Assembly: GCA_052147395.1 (NCBI GenBank)
Contig: JBKQKS010000327.1
Coordinates: forward strand, 1-11,047
Length of the DNA: 11,047 nucleotides
Reading direction: 5' to 3'
Source: Roseiarcus sp052147395
Lineage (GTDB): Bacteria > Pseudomonadota > Alphaproteobacteria > Rhizobiales > Beijerinckiaceae
Shown here: positions 5,947 through 11,047 of the stretch, in pieces
Layout of the letters: every line of letters begins with the position of its first letter
How positions within the stretch are numbered: the stretch's first letter is position 1
Translations under genes and position numbers: made by a program
The notes under the pieces: generated by a model
Seen by the model: only the letters and a program-made list of their open reading frames with translations
Told to the model about the DNA's origin: nothing
The model's database searches: none

Positions 5947-5999
5947 TTGTAGCCGCGGTCGTTGACCGCGGCTGCCGGGGTCAACGACCCCGGCTACAA
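5947..5999. repeat. Composite two-hairpin palindromic repeat (family 1, complete unit)
   Basis: Outer arms TTGTAGCC (5947-5954) and GGCTACAA (5992-5999) are perfectly complementary. Inside are two perfect hairpins. The first is AGCCGCGGTC (5951-5960), loop GTT, GACCGCGGCT (5964-5973). The second is GCCGGGGTC (5974-5982), loop AAC, GACCCCGGC (5986-5994). As single strands, the unit could fold either as two adjacent hairpins or as a three-way junction closed by the outer arms. It lies between the convergent 5426-5818 gene and gltD. No open frame or transposase is associated with it. Confidence 0.85.
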
Positions 6000-6025
6000 G
6001 CGGGGTCAACGCCCCCGGCTACAAG
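6000..6025. repeat. Extra half unit of the family 1 repeat
   Basis: This repeats the second hairpin of the preceding unit: CGGGGTC (6001-6007), loop AAC, GCCCCCG (6011-6017), then GCTACAAG. One base in the right arm (C6012 opposite T6006) breaks a pair that is intact in the complete unit. It looks like tandem growth of the repeat, ending 13 bases before the gltD stop codon. Confidence 0.7.
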
Positions 6026-6038
6026 GGCGCTCGGCGCC

Positions 6039-7457
6039 TCACCGCGGCAGCACGGTCGCGCCCATCAGCGTCTCGTCGATCGACGCCGCGCATTGCCGGC
6101 CTTCGCGGATCGCCCAGACAACGAGCGATTGGCCGCGGCGCATATCGCCGCACGCCCAAACTTTGGGCAACGACGTCGCGTAGCTCTTCGTGTCCGCAGC
6201 CACGGCGCCGCGCTTGTCGAGCGCGACGCCGAGGTCGGCGAGCAGGCCTTCCACGACGGGCGCAACGAAGCCCATCGCCAGCAGCACGAGGTCGGCGTCG
6301 AGCGTGAACTCGGTTCCCGCGATCGGCTGGAACTTTTCATCGACGCGCGCGCACTCGATGCCGGTGACCGCGCCATGCTCGCCGAGGAAGCGCGTGGTCT
6401 GAACGGCGAACTCGCGCTCGGCGCCTTCCTCGTGGCTCGACGAGGTGCGCAGCTTCAGCGGCCAGTTCGGCCAGGTCAGCAACTTGTTCTCGGCCTTGGG
6501 CGGCATGGGCATGATCTCGAGCTGCGTGACTCTGAGCGCGCCCTGACGGATCGAGGTGCCGATGCAGTCCGAGCCGGTGTCGCCGCCGCCGATCACGATG
6601 ACCCGCTTGCCGGCGGCATGGATCGGCTCGTTGGTCTCGATCGGCTCGCGCGCCACGCGGCGGTTTTGCTGCGGCAGGAAGTCCATGGCGAAATGCACGC
6701 CGGCGAGGTCGCGGCCGGGGGCCTGCAAGTCACGTGGGCGTTCGGCGCCGCCGGCGAGCGCGATGGCGTCGTAGTCGGCGACGAGCGAGGCGGCGCTCAC
6801 ATCCTTGCCGACATGCGCGTTGCAGTGGAAGACGACGCCCTCCGCCTTCATCTGTCCGACACGGCGCTCGATGACCCGCTTCTCGAGCTTGAAGTCGGGA
6901 ATGCCGTAGCGCAACAGGCCGCCGGCATGGGCGTTCTTCTCGAACACGTGCACTTCGTGGCCCACGCGCGCGAGCTGCTGCGCGCAGGCGAGGCCCGCGG
7001 GACCCGAGCCGACGACGGCGACGCGTTTGCCGGTCTTCGCCGCGGCTGGCTCGGGCTTCAGCCACCCCTTCTCCCAGGCGCGGTCGACGATCGCGCATTC
7101 GATCGTCTTGATGGTGACCGGCGTATCCTGGAGGTTGAGCGTGCACGAGGCTTCGCAGGGCGCTGGGCAGACGCGGCCGGTGAATTCCGGGAAATTGTTG
7201 GTGGAGTGCAGATTGCGCGAGGCTTCCTGCCACTCGCCGCGATAGGCGAGATCGTTCCAATCGGGGATCTGGTTGTTCACCGGGCAGCCGTTGTGGCAAT
7301 AGGGGATGCCGCAGTTCATGCAGCGCGCCGCCTGGTCGCGCGTAGCTTCTTCGGACAGCGGCAGCACGAACTCGCGATAATGGCGGATGCGATCCGATGC
7401 GGGGGCGTAACGCCGGTCGACGCGCTCGATCTCGAGAAAGCCTGTAACTTTGCCCAT
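6039..7457 (-). CDS. gltD: Glutamate synthase (NADPH) small subunit
   Basis: Beta subunit of NADPH-dependent glutamate synthase. It takes electrons from NADPH through FAD and iron-sulfur clusters to the large subunit GltB, which makes glutamate from glutamine and 2-oxoglutarate. The product is 472 residues, normal length. The N-terminal cluster ligands are C46, C49, C54, C58 (CMNCGIPYCHNGC) and C97, C101, C105 (CPAPCEASC). The FAD loop GSGPAG is at 150-155 and the NADPH loop GGGDTG at 290-295. A final FAD-contact segment, WACGDMRRGQSLVVWAIREG, lies near the C-terminus. ATG 7457 (MGKVTGFLEIERV) is chosen over the longer frame start at 7568 because the family begins here and GGGAACG lies just upstream. 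gltB is often adjacent but is absent here: hsp20 lies upstream and a gene of unknown function downstream. A GltD-like partner of another oxidoreductase is possible but less likely, given the close match. Confidence 0.94.
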   Translation of the reverse strand: MGKVTGFLEIERVDRRYAPASDRIRHYREFVLPLSEEATRDQAARCMNCGIPYCHNGCPVNNQIPDWNDLAYRGEWQEASRNLHSTNNFPEFTGRVCPAPCEASCTLNLQDTPVTIKTIECAIVDRAWEKGWLKPEPAAAKTGKRVAVVGSGPAGLACAQQLARVGHEVHVFEKNAHAGGLLRYGIPDFKLEKRVIERRVGQMKAEGVVFHCNAHVGKDVSAASLVADYDAIALAGGAERPRDLQAPGRDLAGVHFAMDFLPQQNRRVAREPIETNEPIHAAGKRVIVIGGGDTGSDCIGTSIRQGALRVTQLEIMPMPPKAENKLLTWPNWPLKLRTSSSHEEGAEREFAVQTTRFLGEHGAVTGIECARVDEKFQPIAGTEFTLDADLVLLAMGFVAPVVEGLLADLGVALDKRGAVAADTKSYATSLPKVWACGDMRRGQSLVVWAIREGRQCAASIDETLMGATVLPR

Positions 7458-7539
7458 CGTGAGTCGTTCCCGCTGTCCGTTCCCCGGCGAAGCCTTTCCC
7501 CGCCGTTGCAAAATGCGAGCCGCGGATCGTCGCGCGCGG

Positions 7540-7568
7540 GCTATAGGGCAGCGCGGCGGTTTGGGCAA
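7540..7568 (-). promoter_or_regulatory. Candidate promoter for gltD
   Basis: On the minus strand, TTGCCC (7568-7563) and TATAGC (7545-7540) are separated by 17 bases. Each matches 4 of 6 consensus bases. They lie about 80 bases before the gltD start and directly downstream of the hsp20 terminator, which fits independent transcription of gltD. Confidence 0.4.
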
Positions 7569-7586
7569 TACGCCGCCGCCGACGCG

Positions 7587-7612
7587 AAAAAGCCCCCTGC
7601 ACGGCAGGGGGC
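7587..7612 (-). terminator. Rho-independent terminator of hsp20
   Basis: On the minus strand, GCCCCCTG (7612-7605) pairs perfectly with CAGGGGGC (7599-7592) around a 5-base loop, followed immediately by five T residues (7591-7587). It lies 37 bases after the hsp20 stop. A strong GC stem followed by a U run is the classic form, and it insulates gltD from the heat-shock transcript. Confidence 0.88.
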
Positions 7613-7648
7613 CTCTTCAGTCTGCAGCCGTCCAGAGCGACGAGCCGG

Positions 7649-8128
7649 TCAGGCCGCGGTCTTCTCGGCGTTGAGCTCGATCGCCTTGTCGGCGCCGGTC
7701 TGGATGGCGATGACGCGCGGCTTCTGCGCCTCCGGAACTTCGCGCACCAGATCGATGTGCAGCAGGCCGTTTTCGGCACTCGCCTTGGTCACCACCACGT
7801 GGTCGGCGAGATGGAACCGGCGCTCGAACGCGCGCGCCGCGATGCCCTGGTAGAGCACCTCGCGCTTCTCGGCGTCGCCCTTCTGCATCTGCTCCTTGGC
7901 GCCGCGCACGGTGAGAAGATTCTCACGCGACTCGACGGTGAGCTCGCTGTCGGCGAAGCCCGCGACCGCGATGGTGATGCGATAAGCGTTCTCGCCCGTA
8001 CGTTCGATGTTGTAGGGCGGGTAGGTCTGGCCGTTGCTTTCGAGGCTCGCGTGCTTGTCGAGCAGCGAGAGCAGGCGGTCGAAGCCGATCGTCGACCGGT
8101 AGAACGGCGAGAAGTCGTAGTTCAGCAT
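7649..8128 (-). CDS. Small heat shock protein, Hsp20/IbpA family
   Basis: ATP-independent holdase chaperone that binds unfolding proteins in the cytoplasm as large oligomers. The product is 159 residues. MLNYDFSPFYRSTIGFDRLL is a typical start of IbpA/HspA-type (class A) proteins. The alpha-crystallin domain runs from about PPYNIERTGENAYRITIAVA (37-56) through ELTVESRENLLTVRG (62-76) and FERRFHLAD (101-109) to the conserved A-x-n-GLL end at about 117-123. The C-terminal I-x-I oligomerisation motif is I140-A-I142. ATG 8128 follows GGAGGA (8140-8135) at 6 bases. The frame stays open far upstream, but there it runs through the leader and is not protein-like. A sigma-32-type promoter and ROSE-like leader lie upstream and a strong terminator downstream, so it is a single-gene heat-shock unit. 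Confidence 0.94.
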   Translation of the reverse strand: MLNYDFSPFYRSTIGFDRLLSLLDKHASLESNGQTYPPYNIERTGENAYRITIAVAGFADSELTVESRENLLTVRGAKEQMQKGDAEKREVLYQGIAARAFERRFHLADHVVVTKASAENGLLHIDLVREVPEAQKPRVIAIQTGADKAIELNAEKTAA

Positions 8129-8133
8129 AGCAT

Positions 8134-8220
8134 ATCCTCCGTGAATGAAGCGACATGAGACCCCGGGCATCCCGCATTCGGCGACGCTCGGGGCCGTGCG
8201 CCCAACCGAGTGGCTCGCAC
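8134..8220 (-). ncRNA. ROSE-type RNA thermometer in the hsp20 leader
   Basis: In the transcript, a last small hairpin masks the ribosome binding site. UCGCU (8153-8149, the conserved ROSE UYGCU motif) plus UC faces GGAGGAU (8140-8134) over an AUUCAC loop. Pairs are C8147-G8140, U8148-G8139, U8149-A8138 and C8150-G8137. A G8151-G8136 mismatch and a U8153-U8134 mismatch follow, the imperfect pairing known for ROSE elements. Upstream, CCCCG-A-GCGU (8193-8184) pairs with AUGC-C-CGGGG (8170-8161). Before that, GUGCG (8220-8216) pairs with CGCAC (8200-8196). Several hairpins in a leader of about 90 bases before an alphaproteobacterial hsp20 gene fit ROSE. The folds were drawn by hand, not computed. 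Confidence 0.8.
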
Positions 8221-8227
8221 GCACTCG

Positions 8228-8255
8228 ATTTAGGGACGCCTTGCCGGGGTTCAAG
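8228..8255 (-). promoter_or_regulatory. RpoH (sigma-32) type heat-shock promoter of hsp20
   Basis: On the minus strand, CTTGAA (8255-8250), preceded by CCC, forms the -35. After 15 bases, CCTAAAT (8234-8228) resembles the C-rich -10 of alphaproteobacterial RpoH promoters. The predicted start near 8220 gives a leader of about 90 bases that begins just where the ROSE stems begin. The agreement of promoter, leader length and RNA fold supports all three. Confidence 0.7.
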
Positions 8256-8273
8256 GGGCGCCGTTGGGCTGCA

Positions 8274-8302
8274 TTGCGCAGTCGGTTGCTCGCCGCTATA
8301 TC
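8274..8302 (+). promoter_or_regulatory. Candidate promoter for the META-domain gene
   Basis: TTGCGC (8274-8279) and TATATC (8297-8302) are separated by 17 bases and end 45 bases before the ATG at 8348. The promoter is back-to-back with the heat-shock promoter of hsp20; the two -35 boxes lie about 20 bases apart, so the genes could influence each other's transcription. Confidence 0.45.
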
Positions 8303-8347
8303 GGCCTCGTGCCGGGGCGGCCGAAACCCGAACGGAGAGGAATCGAT

Positions 8348-8797
8348 ATGAGGAAAGAGCGGACCCGCATCGTCGCGGCGGCGCTGTTCGCAGCCCTCGG
8401 TCTCGCGGGCGTCGCGCTCGCGGCGGAGGAAGAGAAGAAGCAGCCGCTGCCGCCGCTGCAAAAGATCTTTCCGCTCGATCAGACCTTCTCGCTGCGCGAA
8501 CTCAACGGCAAGCCGGTCTCCGCCGATCTCGACGTGACGCTCAAGGTCGACGGCACGCTGCAGGGCTCGGGCTTTGCCGGCTGCAATTCCTGGTCGGCGG
8601 TGATATATCCGGTGAAGGATCAGCACCTGCTGGTCGGACAGTTCGCGTTGACGCACAAGAAGTGCGACAAGGACATCATGGCGATCGAGGTCGGTTTCCT
8701 GTCGTCGCTGCTCGGCTCGCCGGCCTGGGACCTCGTCAACGGCGACCTGGTGATCAAAGGCCCGCGCGGCACGGCGCGGCTGGCGCGGTCGCTGTAG
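8348..8797 (+). CDS. Secreted META-domain (HslJ-like) protein
   Basis: Predicted exported protein of 149 residues. The N-terminus has a basic start (MRKERTR), a hydrophobic core (IVAAALFAALGLAGVALA) and a likely signal peptidase I site after ALA at 23-25 or one residue later; no lipobox cysteine is present. The mature part opens with a charged linker (EEEKKQPLPP). It continues as a META domain: TFSLRELNGKPV (46-57), GSGFAGCNSWSAVI (73-86), FALTHKKCDKDIMAIEVGFL (99-118) and a final WDLVNGDLVIKG segment. C79 and C106 are the usual cysteine positions and could form a disulfide in the periplasm. Family roles are poorly defined; HslJ in Escherichia coli is linked to heat and novobiocin response. 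GGAGAGG (8334-8340) supports the ATG at 8348. A longer in-frame start at 8264 would bury the signal peptide. Confidence 0.85.
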   Translation: MRKERTRIVAAALFAALGLAGVALAAEEEKKQPLPPLQKIFPLDQTFSLRELNGKPVSADLDVTLKVDGTLQGSGFAGCNSWSAVIYPVKDQHLLVGQFALTHKKCDKDIMAIEVGFLSSLLGSPAWDLVNGDLVIKGPRGTARLARSL

Positions 8798-8814
8798 CGC
8801 CGGCGCCGCGAACT

Positions 8815-8865
8815 TGTAGCCGCGGGCGTCGACCGCGGCAGCCGGGGTCGGCGCCCCCGGCTACA
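8815..8865. repeat. Composite two-hairpin palindromic repeat (family 1)
   Basis: Outer arms TGTAGCC (8815-8821) and GGCTACA (8859-8865) are complementary. The first hairpin pairs GCCGCGG with CCGCGGC around GCGTCGA. The second pairs GCCGGGGTC with GCCCCCGGC around GGC, with one mismatch. Same architecture and end sequences as the unit at 5947-5999, and again between convergent genes: the META-domain gene and the aldo/keto reductase. Confidence 0.85.
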
Positions 8866-8904
8866 CAGGAGAGGAGGGTTGGTTCCTCGCCGTCGTGCCT
8901 CCGC

Positions 8905-9885
8905 TCACTCGTGCCCCACGACCGCCTTCGGCCGATAAGGCTCTTCGAGCCGTGCGATGGTCGCCGCATCCAGCTTCAGCGACAGCGCGGCGATGGCGTC
9001 GTCGATGTGCCCGGGCTTCGAGGCGCCGACGATCGGCGCGGTGACATAGGGTTTCGAGAGCACCCAAGCGAGCGCGACGATGGCGGGCTTGGTCCCGAGG
9101 TCGCGCGCGGTCTCGACGACGCGTAGGCGGATCGCTTCATCCTGCTCGGACCCCAATCCCAACGCGCCGCTGTAGGGATCGGTGCGGCCGCGCACCGTCG
9201 AAGCATTGGCGCCGAGGCCGGCGCCCGCTAGAAAGCCGCGCGCCATCGGCGACCAGGGGATGACGGCGATGCCCTCGTTCGCGCAATAGGGCATCATCTC
9301 GCGCTCTTCCTCACGATAGACGAGGTTGTAGTAGTTCTGCATCGAGACGAATTGCGCCTGGCCCTTGGCGGCGGCGAGGCCGTTCATCTTGGCGAACTGC
9401 CAAGCAAACATCGAGGAGGCGCCGACATAGAGCGCCTTGCCGGCGCGCACCACGTCGTTCAGCGCCTCCAACGTCTCCTCCATCGGCGTCGCGCCGTCGA
9501 GGCGGTGGATTTGATAGAGATCGACATAGTCGGTCTGCAACCGCTTCAACGACTGGTCGATCGCCTCCAGGATGTGCTTGCGAGACAGGCCGCCGCCGTT
9601 GAGGCTCTTGCCCATCTGGCCGTGGACCTTGGTGGCGAGCACGAATTCGTGGCGTTGGCCGAGCTCCTTCATCGCGCGCCCGACGATCTCCTCGCTCGCG
9701 CCTTGCGAATAGACGTCGGCGGTGTCGAAAAAGTTGACCCCCTTCTCGAACGCTTCGCGCAGGAACGGCCGCGATGCCTCCTCTTCCAGAATCCATTCGC
9801 GCCACTTGCGCGAGCCGTAGGTCATGCAGCCGAGGCAGAGGCGCGAAACTTTTAGGCCGGTGTTGCCGAAGCGGGTGGTTTCCAT
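8905..9885 (-). CDS. Aldo/keto reductase
   Basis: NADP(H)-dependent oxidoreductase with a TIM-barrel fold, of the family that reduces aldehydes and ketones. Product 326 residues, normal length. The catalytic tetrad is visible: D54 (FFDTAD), Y59 (VYS), K86 (ATKVHG) and H127 (YQIHRLD). The C-terminal cofactor region shows MQNYYNLVYREEEREMMPYC, then IPWSPMARGFLAG and a final APIVGASKPGHIDDAIAAL. The N-terminus METTRFGNTGLKVSRLCLGC with MTYGS is typical of the YajO/YghZ-like (AKR11/12-type) group. ATG 9885 follows AGGAG at 9896-9892. The frame continues seven codons upstream to 9906, but the start METTRFG fits the family. It is transcribed alone, towards the repeat at 8815-8865. The physiological substrate cannot be predicted. 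Confidence 0.94.
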   Translation of the reverse strand: METTRFGNTGLKVSRLCLGCMTYGSRKWREWILEEEASRPFLREAFEKGVNFFDTADVYSQGASEEIVGRAMKELGQRHEFVLATKVHGQMGKSLNGGGLSRKHILEAIDQSLKRLQTDYVDLYQIHRLDGATPMEETLEALNDVVRAGKALYVGASSMFAWQFAKMNGLAAAKGQAQFVSMQNYYNLVYREEEREMMPYCANEGIAVIPWSPMARGFLAGAGLGANASTVRGRTDPYSGALGLGSEQDEAIRLRVVETARDLGTKPAIVALAWVLSKPYVTAPIVGASKPGHIDDAIAALSLKLDAATIARLEEPYRPKAVVGHE

Positions 9886-9989
9886 GCGACGCTCCTTTTC
9901 TCGCAAGGTTCGGCGAACGATACCGCCGCCCTCGGGTCGTGTCGCGGGTTGAATTTCGGGCGCCGACCTGAAACGGAAGTTCGCGGACT

Positions 9990-10012
9990 CCCTTCTCCCA
10001 TAGGGAGAAGGG
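9990..10012. repeat. Perfect 10-bp palindrome
   Basis: CCCTTCTCCC (9990-9999) and GGGAGAAGGG (10003-10012) pair perfectly around ATA. The sequence resembles the 'ctcccatagggagaag' palindromes that are widespread between genes in Hyphomicrobiales (recalled). It is not followed by a T run, so it is more likely a dispersed repeat than a terminator. Confidence 0.7.
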
Positions 10013-10143
10013 CCGGGGGACCTTCACAGTCGTTCGAGCGAGGCCCCTTATCCGGTCGAGCGCCGCGCTGTGCTCGTGAGGGGGAAGGAGACTATCGAAA
10101 AGGGATTCAATAAAGTGTCGCCGTAATACCGGGCGGCGCCAAT

Positions 10144-10240
10144 TTGTAGCCGAGGTCGTCGACCTCGGCCGGCGCGTAAGCGCCTCATCTTGCACGAGTC
10201 TTCCAAGCGGAGGCAGCGAGGTCAGCGACCTCGCCTACAA
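10144..10240. repeat. Expanded composite palindromic repeat (family 1)
   Basis: Outer arms TTGTAG (10144-10149) and CTACAA (10235-10240) enclose two perfect hairpins. The first is GCCGAGGTC, loop GTC, GACCTCGGC (10149-10169). The second is GCGAGGTC, loop AGC, GACCTCGC (10216-10234). Between them are 46 extra bases containing a further perfect hairpin, GGCGC-GTAA-GCGCC (10171-10184), whose loop is a GNRA-type tetraloop if transcribed. The hairpins of shorter copies directly abut. Confidence 0.75.
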
Positions 10241-10399
10241 GGGCGCCCGGGAATCTGCCCCGGGGACGAAGCAAACGGCTATCATGTTGATATTGCTGGG
10301 GTCAGACTCAGGCGGTTTCATCCAAGGGGACCGACCCACGGCCGGTGCGAACTCGCTTTTGACGGCGTCGATTCACATTGATCGGCGCCCGCTCCGGTT

Positions 10400-10411
10400 C
10401 CCCCCCCCCCC
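10400..10411. repeat. Twelve-base C homopolymer
   Basis: An uninterrupted run of 12 C residues lies about 143 bases before the 5-oxoprolinase start. Such tracts slip during replication and can be phase-variable, but they are also prone to sequencing error. No gene or clear promoter spans it. Confidence 0.8.
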
Positions 10412-10455
10412 GAAATTCGAACTGAGACACTGCCCGCCAACCTCGACGCTCCTCG

Positions 10456-10476
10456 TCCCGAGCTTGTCGAAGGACG
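10456..10476 (+). repeat. Dispersed repeat, family 2, copy 2
   Basis: Reads TCCCGAGCTTGTCGAAGG then ACG and matches the minus-strand copy at 5878-5898 at 18 of 21 positions. It lies about 80 bases before the 5-oxoprolinase gene. Confidence 0.6.
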
Positions 10477-10553
10477 CTCCAAATGGCACGAACAGCGGCG
10501 CGAACCGGATCGCCGTCGGCGCGAGGGGGGTTCATGGCCCGGAGTGACTCGAG

Positions 10554-11047
10554 GTGGCAAAGGTCGAAACCAGCGGCCGCTGTGATTTCTGGATCGACCG
10601 CGGCGGCACCTTTACCGACGTGATCGGACGCGATCCCTCGGGCCGGCTGCATGTGGAGAAGCTGCTCTCCGAAAACCCGGCCTACCCCGACGCCGCCGTG
10701 GAGGCGATCCGCCGCCTCATCGGCCTCGCGGGCCGCGATCCGATCCCCGCCGGCGCCATCGGCTTCGTGAAAATGGGCACCACGGTCGCCACCAATGCGC
10801 TGCTGGAACGGCGCGGCGAGCGCACGCTGCTCATCACGACGCGCGGCTTCCGCGACGCGCTGGAGATCGGCTATCAGGCGCGGCCAAAAATTTTCGCCCG
10901 CAACATCGTCAAGCCCGAGCAGCTCTACGCCGACGTCGTCGAGGTCGACGAGCGCATCCTCGCCGACGGAATCCTCGAGCGCCCGCTCGATGTCGAACGC
11001 GCCCGCCGCGACCTCACGGCGGCGAAGGCTCGAGGGTTCGACGCCGT
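10554..11047 (+). CDS. 5-oxoprolinase / hydantoinase A-family protein, N-terminal 164 residues (cut by window edge)
   Basis: N-terminal part of the ATP-dependent 5-oxoprolinase/HyuA family, which opens 5-oxoproline or hydantoin rings. FWIDRGGTFTDVIGRDPSG (12-30) is the actin-like ATPase phosphate loop (DRGGTFTD). It is followed by KLLSENPAYPDAAVEAIRRL (36-55), MGTTVATNALLERRGE (74-89), TTRGFRDALEIGYQARP (95-111) and EVDERI (130-135). The KLLSENP and GYQARP segments favour a full-length bacterial or eukaryotic-like 5-oxoprolinase (about 1,200 residues, HyuA and HyuB fused) over a separate HyuA, but the rest lies outside the window. An in-frame TGA at 10545 forces a start after it, and GTG 10554 is the first possible start, preceded by GGAG at 10541-10544. 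The gene is divergent from the aldo/keto reductase across the repeat-rich gap. Confidence 0.9.
   Translation, partial: MAKVETSGRCDFWIDRGGTFTDVIGRDPSGRLHVEKLLSENPAYPDAAVEAIRRLIGLAGRDPIPAGAIGFVKMGTTVATNALLERRGERTLLITTRGFRDALEIGYQARPKIFARNIVKPEQLYADVVEVDERILADGILERPLDVERARRDLTAAKARGFDA

Larger units (their letters stand above)
9886..10553. other. Gene-free stretch with hairpins, repeats and a C tract
   Basis: About 670 bases between the divergent aldo/keto reductase and 5-oxoprolinase genes. It holds a perfect hairpin (9990-10012), an expanded composite repeat (10144-10240), a 12-base C run (10400-10411) and a copy of the family 2 repeat (10456-10476). The open frames across it are translations of repeats and are not protein-like. 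I found no convincing promoter for either neighbour and no RNA gene. Confidence 0.6.

Noticed and set aside
5819..6025. CRISPR array
   Set aside because: The repeats are palindromic, of variable length and without regular unique spacers, and no cas gene is present.
5904..7853. Plus-strand open frame of 649 codons
   Set aside because: Antisense of gltD and part of hsp20; composition rich in A, R, G, D and no domain.
8129..8656. N-terminal extension of the hsp20 frame
   Set aside because: It covers the structured leader, the heat-shock promoter and the divergent gene; a strong ribosome binding site marks ATG 8128 as the start.
10284..10547. Possible 87-codon gene before 5-oxoprolinase
   Set aside because: It is a translation of a C tract and the family 2 repeat and has no ribosome binding site or conserved pattern.

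Overview
The window looks like chromosomal DNA of a GC-rich alphaproteobacterium, most likely of the order Hyphomicrobiales (Rhizobiales). The reasons are strong G/C preference at third codon positions, an hsp20 gene with what looks like a ROSE RNA thermometer and an RpoH promoter, and alphaproteobacterial-type purEK, gltD and 5-oxoprolinase genes. Placement below the order is not supported by the sequence alone.

Layout. 1-942 (-) is the N-terminal two thirds of glutamyl-tRNA synthetase (gltX). 943-2415 is an accessory patch. It holds a HigBA/RelE-type toxin-antitoxin pair (1213-1898, +) behind an AT-rich promoter with two dyads. After it come the facing remains of an SRPBCC gene (-) and an AraC-type regulator gene (+), apparently a divergent pair that lost both 5' ends in one deletion. 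2488-5818 (+) runs: an unassigned TIM-barrel protein, purE, purK, a universal stress protein, and a 130-residue protein of unknown function. 6039-7457 (-) is gltD, with no gltB beside it in this window. 7649-8128 (-) is hsp20 with a terminator, RpoH-like promoter and ROSE-like leader. 8348-8797 (+) is a secreted META-domain protein. 8905-9885 (-) is an aldo/keto reductase. 9886-10553 has no convincing gene but holds several repeats. 10554 to the edge (+) is the start of a 5-oxoprolinase/hydantoinase gene.

How the genes relate. purE and purK overlap by ATGA and together convert AIR to CAIR in purine synthesis. hsp20 appears doubly heat-controlled, by sigma-32 transcription and by temperature-sensitive translation. 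The toxin and antitoxin overlap by ATGA and are probably autoregulated. The other genes are ordinary, mostly unlinked housekeeping or stress functions.

The most unusual feature is a family of composite palindromic repeats, at 5819-5844, 5947-6025, 8815-8865 and 10144-10240. Complete units have outer TGTAGCC/GGCTACA-like arms around two hairpins. The hairpin stems differ between copies but keep pairing, using C-G, G-C and A-T at the same column. Two of the three sites lie between convergent genes. I see no CRISPR array, tRNA, rRNA, transposase or integrase.
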